Shown in pieces: positions 33,795 through 45,209 of a stretch of DNA of 64,000 nt (positions are counted from its first letter, which is position 1; the number at the start of each line of letters is the position of its first letter). The position numbers were made by a program, and so were the translations under genes. The notes below the pieces were generated by a model. It searched no databases. It saw only the letters and a program-made list of their open reading frames with translations, and had not been told where the DNA came from. Origin of the DNA: Suillus spraguei (taxonomy: Eukaryota > Basidiomycota > Agaricomycetes > Boletales > Suillaceae); NCBI GenBank assembly GCA_016800925.1, contig JABCPU010000210.1, positions 53,165-117,164 on the forward strand, written 5' to 3'.

Positions 33795-34800
33795 TCCTCC
33801 ACGGATTAGAGTTCCGTCAGCAGTGGTTACTCTGAATGGTTTAGTTAGCCATCTTCTCATGATATTATGAAGTTTTACAAATTCTTCAGATATGAAGGTT
33901 CCTGCCGCTCCTGAGTCTATGACGGCAGTGGTTTTGACAGATTCGCGAGTGTGAGAGAATAGTGTAATGGGAACACAAAGTTCCTTTCGTTCACTTACTG
34001 CTCGTACAAGTCTTAGTAATACATTTGGAGAAACATACGTCGATTTCTTGTTTCTCCAGTTTAAAAATCCTCTACCACACAGTGCACCATTTTGTTGTCT
34101 TCTTCTTCTTCTGGCAGTTCTTTCACTTTGGCCTTTCGGACCGGAATCTTTTTTCTCTTCTCAGGGCAATTCCCGATTCGATGACCAGTTTTGTGACATC
34201 CAAAACATTGGCCTTTCTTCATGCATTCAGATCGTTCTGCCTCCAAGATACAATCTACCTCCATTGCATCCTTATCTCTAGAGCTCATGTAGCAATGGCT
34301 CCCATAATTCTTTGTTGTCTGGGGGCATCTTGAGGTGATACCTTTTAACTGCGTGTAGTTATTGTCAAGGGTTATGCATAGCTTTATGGTTTGTTGGAAT
34401 GATGTGAGCGAGATACCAGTTTTGAACAAACTGGTAAGGAGACTGGTTTGATCCATTGATGAAGAATTGTCTTGACAAGGAATTGTCAACAACTTCTGCT
34501 TGTCGTGCGAGGGTGGTGAAATCAGCGATGTAAGTTTGCAGATCTCCAGTTTGTTTCAACTTGCATAATTTTGCCATGGCAGTTCCCTCAGGATCGATTG
34601 CCATGAAGTTATCATTGAATTCTTTGAGAAATTCAGCCCAAGTACCGTATCCTACTACAACTCCAGCGCTGGTCTTGTTAGTAGGATCTTGAGCACTCTT
34701 TAAGAAACCCTGTGCCCAGCTTCCTGCATTTCCTTCGTTCATGAATGACGTGATGAAAATGATTTTGCTTTTGTCGGTCATGTAAGTATGGTCATTGAGA
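33795..34800 (-). pseudogene. Gypsy element 3 gag and protease start
   Basis: The minus strand encodes DLNDHTYMTDKSKIIF at the start of the remnant, GYGTWAEFLKEFNDNF, LQTYIADFTTLARQAE, the zinc knuckle CFGCHKTGHRIGNC, and protease VIDSGAAGTF. The gag start is missing: the LTR fragment joins gag directly near 34800, so leader and gag N-terminus are deleted. A frameshift lies near 34370-34490. Confidence 0.82.
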
Positions 34801-35000
34801 TCCAGAAATACAATGTGCTTAAATAAGCCGATATGTGCACATGGACCAAGAGAGGTGTGGGAACATAAGTGTGTATCCTAAGAAGGAAGGCAACTATAGT
34901 ACAGACACGTTGAGCATATGAGTCAAGAAGCACATATGTCATGTGATATACAAGGTTATAGACAAAGAGAAAAGTATGTAGGGGATGTATGATTGTAACA
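34800..35000 (-). repeat. Truncated 5' LTR of Gypsy element 3
   Basis: Reverse complement of the first 200 or so bases of an LTR related to those of elements 1 and 2: it ends (outer edge) ATTGTAACA at 35000 and keeps CTTAAATAAGCCGATATGTG at its inner edge. The rest of the LTR is deleted. Confidence 0.75.
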
Positions 35001-35017
35001 AACTGAGACCAAAAGGA

Positions 35018-35378
35018 CATTAGTGATGACATCTTCAAGATAAGATACACAAACCAGTGCTGATTCTGTAATTTCATTGCCACTCAGATCACTATCCTCA
35101 GACTCTGGACCCAACTGGCTAAAATCATTAAGTTCCTCCAGGACTTGGTGACCATGTAGTGCAAGGGTAGCATATTTTGTCATCTTCCTCGCTTCTTTAC
35201 CTTGAGGGTCTTCATCTACCAGGAGAGACATTAGCAATGAACAGCAAACAAATTCAGAACAGATACCTAAAGCCTGTTGTTTGGCTGAACTTCTTCGAGC
35301 ATGTGATAGCCACTGACCTTGAGGTTCAGGTTGACCATCTTCATTGGAAGGTGTAGGTGCACTTTTTTTGTGAGCCAT
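35018..35378 (-). CDS. Hypothetical protein fragment, cut by Gypsy 3
   Basis: A spliced minus-strand frame starts MAHKKSAPTPSNEDGQPEP. A 51-base GT-AG intron (about 35220-35270) joins QQAL to DEDPQGKEARKMTKYA, continuing LHGHQVLEELNDFSQLGPE and an acidic stretch. The frame reaches the outer edge of the truncated Gypsy 3 LTR, so its 3' part is missing or displaced. No domain is recognised. It sits within the outer element, divergent from the deleted transposase frame, and may be an accessory gene of that element; this is inference. Confidence 0.4.
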
Positions 35379-35569
35379 GTGTTGGAGAGGCTACTAAGTT
35401 ATAAAGAAGTTGGCAATAGGTGATATTTTCAGACATACGGGTTGAGATGGAACAAGGTATCGGAGCTCCCCTCCATTATCAGCAAACTGAAACTCAATCT
35501 TCAAAGGTTGAAACACTCACTTCCAGGACCAAGCACCTCATTCATAACTTCTCCAAGTCCTCGTATACA

Positions 35570-37099
35570 ATGCCTGCCTGCAAGGATTGTGGCCACTGGC
35601 TTCCTACAGTGTCTAGACTAAACAAATACATTGCAGGATCCAAAGAGTGCCATCAGAAGTGGCAAGACCATCTGAAGAACTTTAGTGTCGATGTCTTTGA
35701 CTTGGCTGATGGATATTCAGTTGCCCCTGCTGACACCAAAGATCAAGATTCCGATGGTGGTATTGATGAGAATGCAGCTTACCAAGACTATGAGCCCCCT
35801 ATTACCATGCCACACGATGAGCCCCTTGATCAGCCTGCATTAGAGAATACCAGTCAGTGAGCTAGTGTTGAAGAAGTGCCAGATGAAGTAGATGAACCTG
35901 GGCCTATCAGTCATAATACACAATGGATACAAAGCTATGCTGCTGACCACATGGCAGGTGCACCATGTAGAGAATTTGAGGGAGTTGTGCTGACCAAGTT
36001 CCATAACATCCAACAACAACTGGAGGAGGCTGGCAGCTCAGGACCACATGGTTCTGCAGATGGCTTCAATACTGAATTCCCAGAGAGGTTGCACATTGAC
36101 TTCACCAAAAATGCATATAGGGTCACTAATCAAAAGGACTATGTTGCACAAATGACAAGATGGTTAGCTCATCAGGAAGCTGTGGATCAATTTGATGCTT
36201 ACCTTGATTGGATGCTCAAGAGAGGGTTGGATGATGAACAAATCAAAGCTGATGATGATGGAGGTGATGTAGAGATAGAAGAACAGGGCGAGAAACAACA
36301 GCCAAATCAAGACTCCACAGACTCAATACCAGCCACTCACATTCTAGCAACCCAACCATCATTTCATGCTTTGACCATTGCATCCATCACCCAAACATTT
36401 GGTGGTCTCAGCTTCCTGCCAGCTGTCTCTCAGTACCTGCAGACTTTGTCAATTCATCCTCACACCATGAGTCAGGGTCATCAAACCATACCTGAGTTGT
36501 CATAATGGGACTGCTTTGATGGATAACGGCATCTCTCAATACCATACCAAAGCTACGAGCTGTGTACATGGGCAAGACCATGGATAGAATTTGTGCATCA
36601 CCTCCTTCATCTCCATCTGGTCATTCACAAGGCTTGCCAGGTCAATTTGATACAGTATTTGTTCAGATGGAAGATGTTAATGTGCATACACAAGGGACAG
36701 TGCTTCAGGGTGAGTTGACTGATTAATCCAGTCCAAAAATGAGGCTTACCACTGGCAGACTTACAAGTGGCACAAGTTCAGTTCCTTTTTGACCTCCCAC
36801 CACACCTGTGCATTGCTGGCCAGCCATTTCATCTGGCACTTGTTGAGTGGTTTAAACCATTTCATGCATATGATGCCCTGTTGAAGATGCATACTGTGTC
36901 TCGCTCTTATGCAGGTCAAGTCCCTCGTATTGAAGTGATTTCAATCACTCGCATTGTAGGGAGTTGTCATTTGATACCAAAGTTTGGTACACATGTGGAT
37001 CCAACATGGCGAGCAGATGGGGTCCTGGATGTCTATCATACTTTCTATGTCAATCCATGGATAGATATTGCAAAATTCTATAAGTTTCGCAGTCACTGA
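35570..37099 (+). pseudogene. Plavaka-type transposase remnant, internally deleted
   Basis: Resembles the two ends of Plavaka-type transposases of Agaricomycetes without the catalytic middle. The N-terminal part (from MPACKDCGHWLPTVSRLNKY) has the family's Cys/His zinc-finger start. It passes through one TGA at 35858 in frame, then reaches PERLHIDFTKNAYRVTNQKD and QMTRWLAHQEAV, which in the family lie far downstream. A separate frame at 36767-37099 gives the C-terminal signature RIVGSCHLIPKFG and VLDVYHTFYVNPWIDI. Stops and frame changes lie between 36505 and 36767. Family assignment is from remembered motif patterns. The element is non-autonomous and is my main reason for calling the island Plavaka-type. 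Confidence 0.6.
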
Positions 37100-37153
37100 C
37101 AATGTACTACTTGAAACTAGACTAAGTATAGTCAGCGCAGCATGCTTGGTGCC

Positions 37154-37628
37154 TGTTACGAACTGGGGTGGCATCACCAGCGACAGTGAAAAGACACAGA
37201 CGGTCTGCTGGGAAGTTCTACAATGTCCAGAAGAGGACAAGGTGAAGGTACAAGGAACGCGTTCCGAGTACTATCAAGGGTTCAGCCTCAAAGACAAGTC
37301 TAAGAGGTTCTACAAGAATAGAGACTAAGGCTAAGGAGTGCTTAGACTTAGAGACGATTCAAGACGACTTAGGTTGAGACCTAAGCGAAGGATGTTCCAG
37401 GTAAAACCCAGTAAGATTAAAGTAAAGTATACAAGCATAATACAATGTGCTTAAATAAGTCAATATGTGCGCACAGACCAGGAGAGACGTGAGAACGTAA
37501 GTGCATATCCAAAGAAGGAAGGCAACTATAGTACAGATGCGTTGAGCATATGAGTCAGAGTCACGTTATGTAATATACAAGTAAAGGGGACAACGAGGGA
37601 ATGAATAGGGGCACGTATGACTGTAACA
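37154..37628 (-). repeat. Solo LTR of the Gypsy 1/2 family
   Basis: 475 bases, reverse orientation, bounded by TGTTACG and CTGTAACA, with the duplication GTGCC at 37149-37153 and 37629-37633. It is the product of recombination between the LTRs of a former full element. It lies just beyond the transposase C-terminal frame. Confidence 0.93.
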
Positions 37629-37660
37629 GTGCCAATATCAACCAAAATATTTCATTATTG

Positions 37661-38392
37661 CTAGACTAATTTAGTGATTCCATGTGCAGCAAGCTGTACT
37701 TTTAAAAGTTGTGCTTTCTGAGCCTCTTCGCAATGTCTCGTTTCCACATCCCAATGCTCTGTGACCAGTCTGAACATATAATTCTGTGAGACAATAAGAG
37801 GGGCAGGTGTTTGACAGGGAGGATGGACAGGTGTTGTGGGAAGAGTCAAAGTTTTATGGTAGGGAGGGATAGGTGTCTGACGAATCATGGCAAAGTCACT
37901 GGAATGTAGTGGAGGACAGCCTGGCCCAGCAGAAGAGTTTTTGTTTTGCATGTGGTTCTTGATTACCTCCAATGGAATATGCCTGTTGAGTTCTTGTTTG
38001 GGCCTGCAAGAACATGGCAGTAACATAAGTAGTACAAAAATGACACACTTTTTAATATATGTTCCAAGTTGGCCATCTGGGGACTGTGAACAAACACTAC
38101 AGAATCCAAGTCAGATGCCAGTAAGGTGTCAGTGAGATGGTTTATATTGTAGTACTTAACACTTGTTTGTTGGCACTGGCAGTGCTAGTGCCACTGAGTC
38201 CATATTCTCTTTGTCTGAATACTCAGGCATGTTTGATCTGAAATCAGTTGGTTTGTAAGTGTAGTGGCCATGCAATGCATGCACATAGTAGTACCTTTGC
38301 AAAAACCAGACAATGGATGACATGGAGAAATAGTTCAGAGTATCGAAATTAGGACTCGGGCTGAATGAATGAAAAAAAGGCAAGTTGGACAT
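37661..38392 (-). CDS. Hypothetical spliced gene within the outer element
   Basis: Two minus-strand open frames, 38392-38156 (starting MSNLPFFHSFSPSPNFDTLN, with a hydrophobic stretch near YYYVHALHGHYTY) and 38026-37661 (PKQELNRHIPLEVIKNHM to HGITKLV and a stop), look like exons of one gene. I could not settle the intron borders. No domain is recognised. Position and orientation match the other minus-strand frame at 35018-35378. Confidence 0.3.
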
Positions 38393-38580
38393 TGTTGAAC
38401 TGTTTGCCTTTCATTGGTGCCTATTATGAGGTGCCTATATAAGAAGACATGGTCTACATATGTAAGGCTGGTGGTGAGTCCGGCAGGGAATTGGTGAGCA
38501 AAATGATGGAGATTTTAGATGCAAGATGAGCAATAATGGATAGGAACAGATTGTTGTTGGTAAGCATGCACAGGACTATA

Positions 38581-38700
38581 CATCAGCAAAACACTTATGT
38601 ACTATACAGGGAAGTCCCCCTATGTACAATGCTGTGCTGTGCTGTGCAGTGCTGCACAGCACTGGAGATAGGGGGACCTCACATTTGGGTTTTGCTGATG
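38581..38700. mobile_element. 120-base foldback MITE with TA duplication
   Basis: Ends CATCAGCAAAAC and GTTTTGCTGATG, flanked by TA on both sides. An inner inverted pair GTCCCCCTAT / ATAGGGGGAC surrounds a GCTGTGCTGTGC / GCACAGCAC hairpin. The whole can fold on itself. No coding capacity. Confidence 0.75.
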
Positions 38701-39223
38701 TACTTTGAGGCAAGTGATGGAACAGGACATCTCAAGGGCTTTCTCTAAGGTGCTTTTGAGCAGAGATCTTCTAAGGTAGAATTCACTGTAGATACCAAAG
38801 TGTACATGAGCTAGATATACGGAAAATGATAAGGTTTCATTGTGGATATGCCACAGAAAATATGAGGGCATGAAGATCGAGTGAGCATTTTTGATGGTGG
38901 CGAGGAAAATAGTGAGTCAGTAACGAGGGAAAAGAACTGAATGTAGACAGAGATAACGAGTTTTATAGTAATAGGGACGGAAAGCATGTGGGTTGAAGAC
39001 AGCAGTGAAGTAAGGAAAGAAAAGAGGAAGGTTTGTATCCACGTGACTTTCGGATGCGTGTGATCGCATCCTTAGGTCACGTGGACGGTCTCGAACGCAT
39101 TGAGCGTTTAAGGTTTTTATCTGAAGCCTTGGGATACACAATCCTTACACATAGGTGTATGTAGGTAGCACCTACCTACGTAGATTTTACATTTTCCTGA
39201 TGGAGCTAACAAGTTTTCAGCTC

Positions 39224-39280
39224 AGTCAGTTAAGGTTAAGCTGATTAAGACAGATTAAGAACCATGGGTTTTTACTGATG
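39224..39280 (-). repeat. Right terminal inverted repeat of the outer element
   Basis: Ends GGGTTTTTACTGATG. Inverted partner of 10340-10392, with a 6-7 base insertion (near AAGGTTAAGC) relative to the left end. Confidence 0.7.
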
Positions 39281-40369
39281 TATTGATGGATGTATCCCCA
39301 CTTTTACTGTAGTTACAGCACATGTGATGTATCAATATGTCATTATGGACTCAAGACAAATGTACCGCTGCAATCACAGCATTTTCTTTCATCACCATGA
39401 CAAGGACACCTGGAATCATTCAGTTTCCCTTATGTGAACTTTGAATCAGACTCGATTGGTCAGGTTCAACGACTGGTCACCACAGTTCAGAAACTTACAT
39501 GAAGCAAAAGAATCTGAGGAGACTAGAAGTAGCTGCAGTAGAACAAAATGGGTGGCTGTGTTAGTGCTTTCGAAAAGTTATCGTTCGTACAGCTGATGAT
39601 CTCACAAAATACTGGATTGTTGTGCCCAGCTTCGAAGATTTTGGTCATCCAGTTTAATAGTAGGAGTAGCTACACAAATATCTTCAAGATAAAGTATATC
39701 ATGCAGTCATCGCGCACTCGATGTCGTATCACGCAGGTTATTAAAGTAGCATTTGGAGCGTCATATTTAAAGCGTCCCAGAGTTGATAATTCTGATCTTG
39801 TTTCGCCTGATCTCGTGGGCTTTCACATCGTGCAACTTCTGAGCATTATGCCCGTGCTACAGCAGCTAGTCAGAAAAGGATTCATCCATCCCCGCTTCTA
39901 CATTGAAGATAACATAAGCCTACGCACCATGAGGCACTGATGAAGTACACAGAACATGAATTCAAATGGTACGCGGAGCCTTGTTGACCGGAAGAGCACC
40001 AATGCACCAAAAGCATCACGATATATTACCTGCACAGACCACCCTGGACGAACACATCATGATGTTCCACTGGAAAGTGGACTGCGGAATGACCATAAGA
40101 AAAGCGAGGATAGCTTGCGTGCACATGCCGGTCATGGTATGTCTTGGATGTCACGGATGCATTTAGGAAGTAAGAGACAGACGTCGAATTACATTTTGGT
40201 CGCAGGTCTAAGTAGTAATGCAGAACGAAGGGAAGGATAACTTGAAGGACAGACACGTAATAGTAGTATCGAGATTAAAGTAAACGAGACAAATGATGTC
40301 CATGCAGCCTCATCCGCATGCTGCTTTGCGTCTCAAAAACGATCCTTTGTGTACTTGAGAAATTCCACG
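39281..40369. other. Spacer right of the transposon island
   Basis: No gene or repeat recognised. Short frames at 39548-39940 and 39956-40240 lack domain or splice evidence. Confidence 0.45.
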
Positions 40370-41847
40370 TCAATTGGTAGTGGCATCAGTGAACGAGGTC
40401 TTGGCAAAACCGACGCGGGAGTTGGCGGTATCGTACACAGAGTAGAAGCGCTGGAGGAATGCGTACCCGTTAATGAAGTCAAACAACCCATGGCCACTGT
40501 ACGTTCCAATGTCGCTAACGACGAGATATATGATACTGTTACTGCCACCAATATAGGAGTTGAGGGAACGAGGCCAAATCTGGGCGTTAGGAGTGAGAGA
40601 GTATATTTCCTGTGCAAAATGGTGAATAAGGGGTGTCAGGGCTGACAGAAATGGCGTACATTTCCAATGTGGAAATCCAGGTTCTTGAGGGCACTGTATT
40701 TTGCAGAGGAAACGGTGAGAAGACCAGTCACTTTTTCATCCAAAGTAGCGCCAGTTGCAGACTGGTACTTGGCGAGGGCATCTATCGAATCCTGATTAGA
40801 CCATCTTTACTCGCTGCACTCTAGATACATACCAGTGGCAATTAAAAGAAAGGTGGTGCCAGTATCAACGATACCAGTAGTGGAGGACAAGATTGTCGTG
40901 GAACCGTAGGTGATGCTCTCGTTGATACCCCAATAGCTCGATGCAAAGCCGCTGGTAGTGATAGGACTGAAAAACAACTACTATCAGTCTGAATTGACAT
41001 AGGAGCTGGAGTAGCTTACGTGTATGCAATGTCTCCGGTGTACTTGGTAGCGTCAGTTCCACCGAAGGTGAGCTCTCCTTTGGTCTCTGCCTGCGAACTG
41101 CTGGGCTCGAAAAAGACACTGATAACGTGCTGAGGAATGGTGCCTTGGCTATACAGGTTGTCGGTGACAGTCGGATCGTTGTTGTCGGTAAATTTGTTAG
41201 GGAACTCTCTGTCAAGTTTACAGGGCCCAGGCCAAGGATACCGTCAACACCAGTGAAGCCAGACGAAGTAGAAGCAACACCAATCGACTGCTTGGTGATG
41301 GTGAGTCCACTACCAAGAGTGACGGTGTCGATGTACTCAGTTCCTATAGATAATCATAGGTATTTCGACTCATGATACTGGTGTATGTCATACCAGAAAA
41401 AAAGCCAGAACCGTAGTCGACCTCCACAGGCTGATGAGTGCTGACGCTAGTTTTGGTTGCTACGTACTTAGCGTTGGCGCCAACCCATGTGTTCGAGCTA
41501 CCGGTGTCGACAACCAAGTTGTCTTCAATAATACATCAACAGCCGCATGTTTTCCCGGGGTTGAACTTACAGGTTGTGGGGGGGCTGCCAACGCCAACTG
41601 CTGCGATGTAGCCTAAGGCTATGTCGCTGTTTGTCACAGGAGTGCCAATAGTACGGCCGCGCGTGCTGGAATCTCTAAAGGCCGCCAGACGAGCTTTGTC
41701 GTGCTGCAAGAGGCTAACATTACCATTGAAAAAGTTTAGCCTCCCGACAATAGGGAGGGTGACGGGGGAATTGCGAACTTCAACGGGCGAACCCGTGATT
41801 GACAAAGCCAAGAGGAGAACGGTCAACAAGGATGCAGCGGGGAACAT
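40370..41847 (-). CDS. Secreted aspartic protease (A1, polyporopepsin-type), frame discrepancies
   Basis: Pepsin-type endopeptidase. Exons on the minus strand: 41847-41571, 41522-41394, 41343-41020, 40966-40833, 40791-40660, 40609-40370. The signal peptide is MFPAASLLTVLLLALSI, followed by a propeptide with LNFFNGNVSLLQHDKARL. Both catalytic motifs are present: VVDTGSSNTWVG and GIVDTGTTFLL. The end reads ANSRVGFAKTSFTDATTN and a stop. The frame slips by one base in exon 3 at the G3 run 41200-41202 (C3 on the coding strand); adding one C gives SSPNKFTDNNDPTVTDN, the expected continuation. The exon 4/5 junction is also off by one base. Otherwise all exons are open and spliced by GT-AG. Consensus errors are more likely than decay, but a pseudogene is not excluded. 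Confidence 0.88.
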
Positions 41848-41883
41848 GATTTACTGGAAAGTAATGTCATACTCAGTGGTCCA

Positions 41884-41890
41884 TTATATA
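41884..41890 (-). promoter_or_regulatory. TATA box of the aspartic protease gene
   Basis: TATATAA on the minus strand, about 37 bases before the ATG at 41847. Confidence 0.5.
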
Positions 41891-44800
41891 TGTGCTAGCG
41901 AACGGGTGGTAAAGTTGGGCACGTTAGCCACGTATGAAACCCCCCTCGAAGAAGCGATGACAGTTAATGGTTGCTGTCCGAGTCAACGCAAAGATTCGAC
42001 TTCCAGATGAAAAGTGGCAAGATTTTTGCTTTTGATCCGAGGCAGATGGCAGGAATTTACAATTCTCCTGTTTAATTACCCATAGTTCATTGACTTGCAT
42101 TATGTTCACCTCCAAAGAGATGCCCTTATAGTAGAACGTCGGTGCCAAGGTTACTGTAGCAAGTGTTGCCAGGGTTGTCTCGAGACGATCGAGTTGTTGA
42201 ACTGATGTCATTTGTAGGCCTGTGGTCATTCTGAGTGTATGACGCGTGAAATATTGAAATTTGGCCAGGCTGTACCATGCGAAAATCATCTAGGAGTGCT
42301 TCGATCGAGCACACCTCTCGCGCGCCCCCTTCGTAAGGACTTCACTTGAGAATCAGCACCTCACCGGTACCCTCTTTCTCTGCATTCATCCCCATTTGCG
42401 CGTCGCTCAACAATTTTCGTCCATCCCTCCCTAACGACCCCATAAATTGCGAATCATACAAGCTGACACTACAGAGATCCCGTCATTAGAGAACTCTGAA
42501 GCTATGAGGGAGGCAGGAGGAACAAATGATGGAGCACCCAACGCCGATGAACTGGATACGAAAAAAATCATTCAGAGGTTACCGCCGGTATTGCAGTTCG
42601 GACGAGATCGCCGCTGGAAAACAATGCGTCATAGCTAGTAGCTACTATCACCTGATCTGACATGCACAATGTACTCCAGAGCTCACAACTCTACATATAT
42701 TTCATTCGGAACACCTGGAGAACAAGTAATAGCATATGTTCAATAAACCTGCCAACTTAAATATTTAAAATTGACGCTGTGGAGCCCTGCCGAGATGAAA
42801 CATTGTGCAAGTGTACCCAAAATGAGTGATTTTTGGACACTAAACTCTAAAATCAAGATCCACCCAGATCCCTCCCATTAACCTATCAACATAGGAACTT
42901 CAAAATGTATAAAATAAATCATTCTGAATCTACTCCAGATGTTTCTATGTAAATAGAGCACCACCACTCACGATTCATGAGTGAAGCGTGACATTCGGGA
43001 AGCACTCTCGGCTTGGTTGAGTCTCCGTTTTGTTTCCATCGAATTTGGCCGACTTTGGATATTGTATATATATCGGCGGAGGTACCGCGCGTGACATGGT
43101 GTGACGAAATTGTGCGAGTTTTCGACTTCCCCCTGCAACGAGCTCACAACAAAAAAAATCTTGTTTGGCCCAATGTGCAGAGACTTCATGTATACCCTAA
43201 AGTAAATTCGATTTAAATATGTATGTTGTGATGTTATTCAGCAACAAGTGCATTTCCCATCGAATGATAGTATATCCAATATTGAATAGTATCGTGGGAC
43301 TGTCCCGGACTGATCGAAATACGGATTTAACAATATTAGAGTGTTTTTTGCGAAGGTTTTTATGGCTTAGTCATAATGTAAAACAATGCTCATTGATGCA
43401 ATATGAGCGTGAAAATGTTGATTCAAAGATACCAAATCAGATGACTTCAGTTAACATTGTAAGTTTGTGACTAGTAACTGTTCCGTCCGATGCTACTGCA
43501 TCTGTCAAGTCCTTGTCAAACATGAATGACCAACAACAGCCTCTCCTTCAACCACTCCTGGCCCTTCAAACCGTCTCCACTAAATTTATCCACACTGTTG
43601 CTATCACAACATTATCTATAGTGCCTTTGACTCACACAGCATTCATCAAGAGACAGCGCGAAGAGGATGACAAAGACAAAGGACGGCCATGCCCCTGTCA
43701 GGGTGGCAAGCGCATATCTGGAACTTACCTGATGTCCCTGCGAAATCGAGAATGATTGTGGCAATTTCGGTGAGCATCATGCAGATTCACTGGTAGCGAG
43801 TCGAAGTTAACACATGATAATGTACTATGACGAAGGAGGCTATCAACATCATCTCCGGTCCCAGATGTAGAAAATTTGGTGACTCCATTGGGTTTAATGT
43901 GAGCCATCATGTCATTGATCCACGACGGCTGAGTGCTAGTTGCACGAGGATGTGTGTTCTGAGACTCAGACATGATAGCAAGTTGCGGTACAAGTAGGAA
44001 GAAGCCCACTCACTTTTTCATCCCGAGTCTGGCGACGTAGTAGAACCGGGCTTACACGTCATATTATAGAAGTGGTGTTTGCTGCATACATCATCGTCAT
44101 CGTTGTGCGGGGAACGACGATTGACAGCCTGGTGCGCTAATATAGATCTAAAATGGCTTAGTATTAGTTAGTAGCGTTAAGTTTCTCAAACCAAACTTGA
44201 ACTTACCATTTGACGGCTCAAACAATTAAGGTTTGATGTAAAATCGGCGGGTCATAAGTTAATGAAAACCTTCAAAAAACCCTTAGCAAAAACACTCTAT
44301 TAATGAAGACATGGATGAAGTTGTGGAGGGCATGAGAACAGGAGCGAGTTGCGAAACTTGAAGCAGCTGCCATGTGGTGCCCACTGCCGCCGCAGCTTTC
44401 GCATAATTGAATTTGCTGAACTAGGTCCAGGCGTTAAATAAATACCAAGTCCAATTGCATGTGTCTAATTTTTACTGGGTTTCTGTCGAATACACATCCG
44501 GTCGCTGAACGCCGTAGCTTCAATTGACAAATTAAATTTGATCATTCCAAACTCACGGTGGCGTAGATTTGCATCGACAAACCCTCTGCGTCGGTACACG
44601 AAAATCCTTGAGAAAAAGACAATCATGATGATGATGCAAGCGATGCAACAGCGGCACACTTGCACACACTCCATGAGATGCTTGAAGGCCTAGGTGTCGA
44701 CAAATTGGGCCCACAGAAACAACGCAAAAATGTGGAAGACTTCACAATTAGACAGGAAGTCGCATCATCATCGATTTGGACGATCCCAGATCCTCCTCCT

Positions 44801-44915
44801 CCCAGTAGTAGGCATAGAACCTGAGTAATGGGAAGAAGAAAAGTCATGGCTAAATCATCAATTGGTTCATGCGATTCCACTTCTCACCAGAACAAAAAGC
44901 GAGCACGTCCAGAGT

Positions 44916-45209
44916 TTAGCCGAGTCCACAGAACATCGGAGGCGGGGTCTTTACTAAATGGTCGACACGTTCATCAGGAAAATTTGTGGTTCTTGCTGAA
45001 TCAATAACCGTGACGCGACGGCCCTCTGTATCCCCTGACATGCGGTAGGGGTCGAGGATGTAAGTCTTGCAACTTCCGGAATGCAATGCTGCATCTTTGT
45101 TCAAACGGACAAGATAAGCAAAAAAAATAGGCTGAAGGGTTGTCCAAGGTCGCTCGCTGACTCCGGATGAATCAGCCCCTGTACTCCAGGATTGCGGGGA
45201 ACGAAACAT
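44916..45209 (-). CDS. Hypothetical frame, unassigned
   Basis: A minus-strand open frame, MFRSPQSWSTGADSSGVSER to a stop after MFCGLG, with balanced codon composition. No domain is recognised and no splice partner is established. It may be an exon of an undetermined gene or a chance frame. Confidence 0.2.
   Translation of the reverse strand: MFRSPQSWSTGADSSGVSERPWTTLQPIFFAYLVRLNKDAALHSGSCKTYILDPYRMSGDTEGRRVTVIDSARTTNFPDERVDHLVKTPPPMFCGLG

Larger units (their letters stand above)
24393..35000 (-). mobile_element. Ty3/Gypsy element 3 remnant, antisense, split by element 2
   Basis: Two pieces, 24393-26170 and 33795-35000, read in the minus direction and rejoin in the protease once element 2 and its TCCTC duplication are removed. 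Order on the minus strand: partial LTR, gag, protease, reverse transcriptase, then truncation. The RNase H, integrase and 3' LTR are missing. It is related to, but clearly more distant from, elements 1 and 2 than these are from each other. Confidence 0.85.
10340..39280. mobile_element. Outer DNA transposon (possibly Plavaka-type), filled with nested insertions
   Basis: The ends match in inverted orientation. Left begins CATCAGTAAAAACCC and continues GGTTCTTAATCTGTCTTAAT; right is the reverse complement of the same, ending GGGTTTTTACTGATG. About 45 bases match with few differences. Between them lie all the retroelements and a deleted Plavaka-type transposase (35570-37099), so the simplest reading is one old element later filled by others. 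I found no convincing target-site duplication, and the two ends could come from separate copies of one family. Confidence 0.5.

Noticed and set aside
10340..39280. A giant cargo-carrying element such as a Starship or Helitron
   Set aside because: No tyrosine recombinase (DUF3435-like), Rep/helicase or host cargo genes are present. The content is nested transposons with their own target duplications.
40333..40617. Minus-strand 94-codon frame
   Set aside because: It is a shadow of the last exon of the aspartic protease in another frame; the family motif VGFAKTSF lies in the spliced frame.
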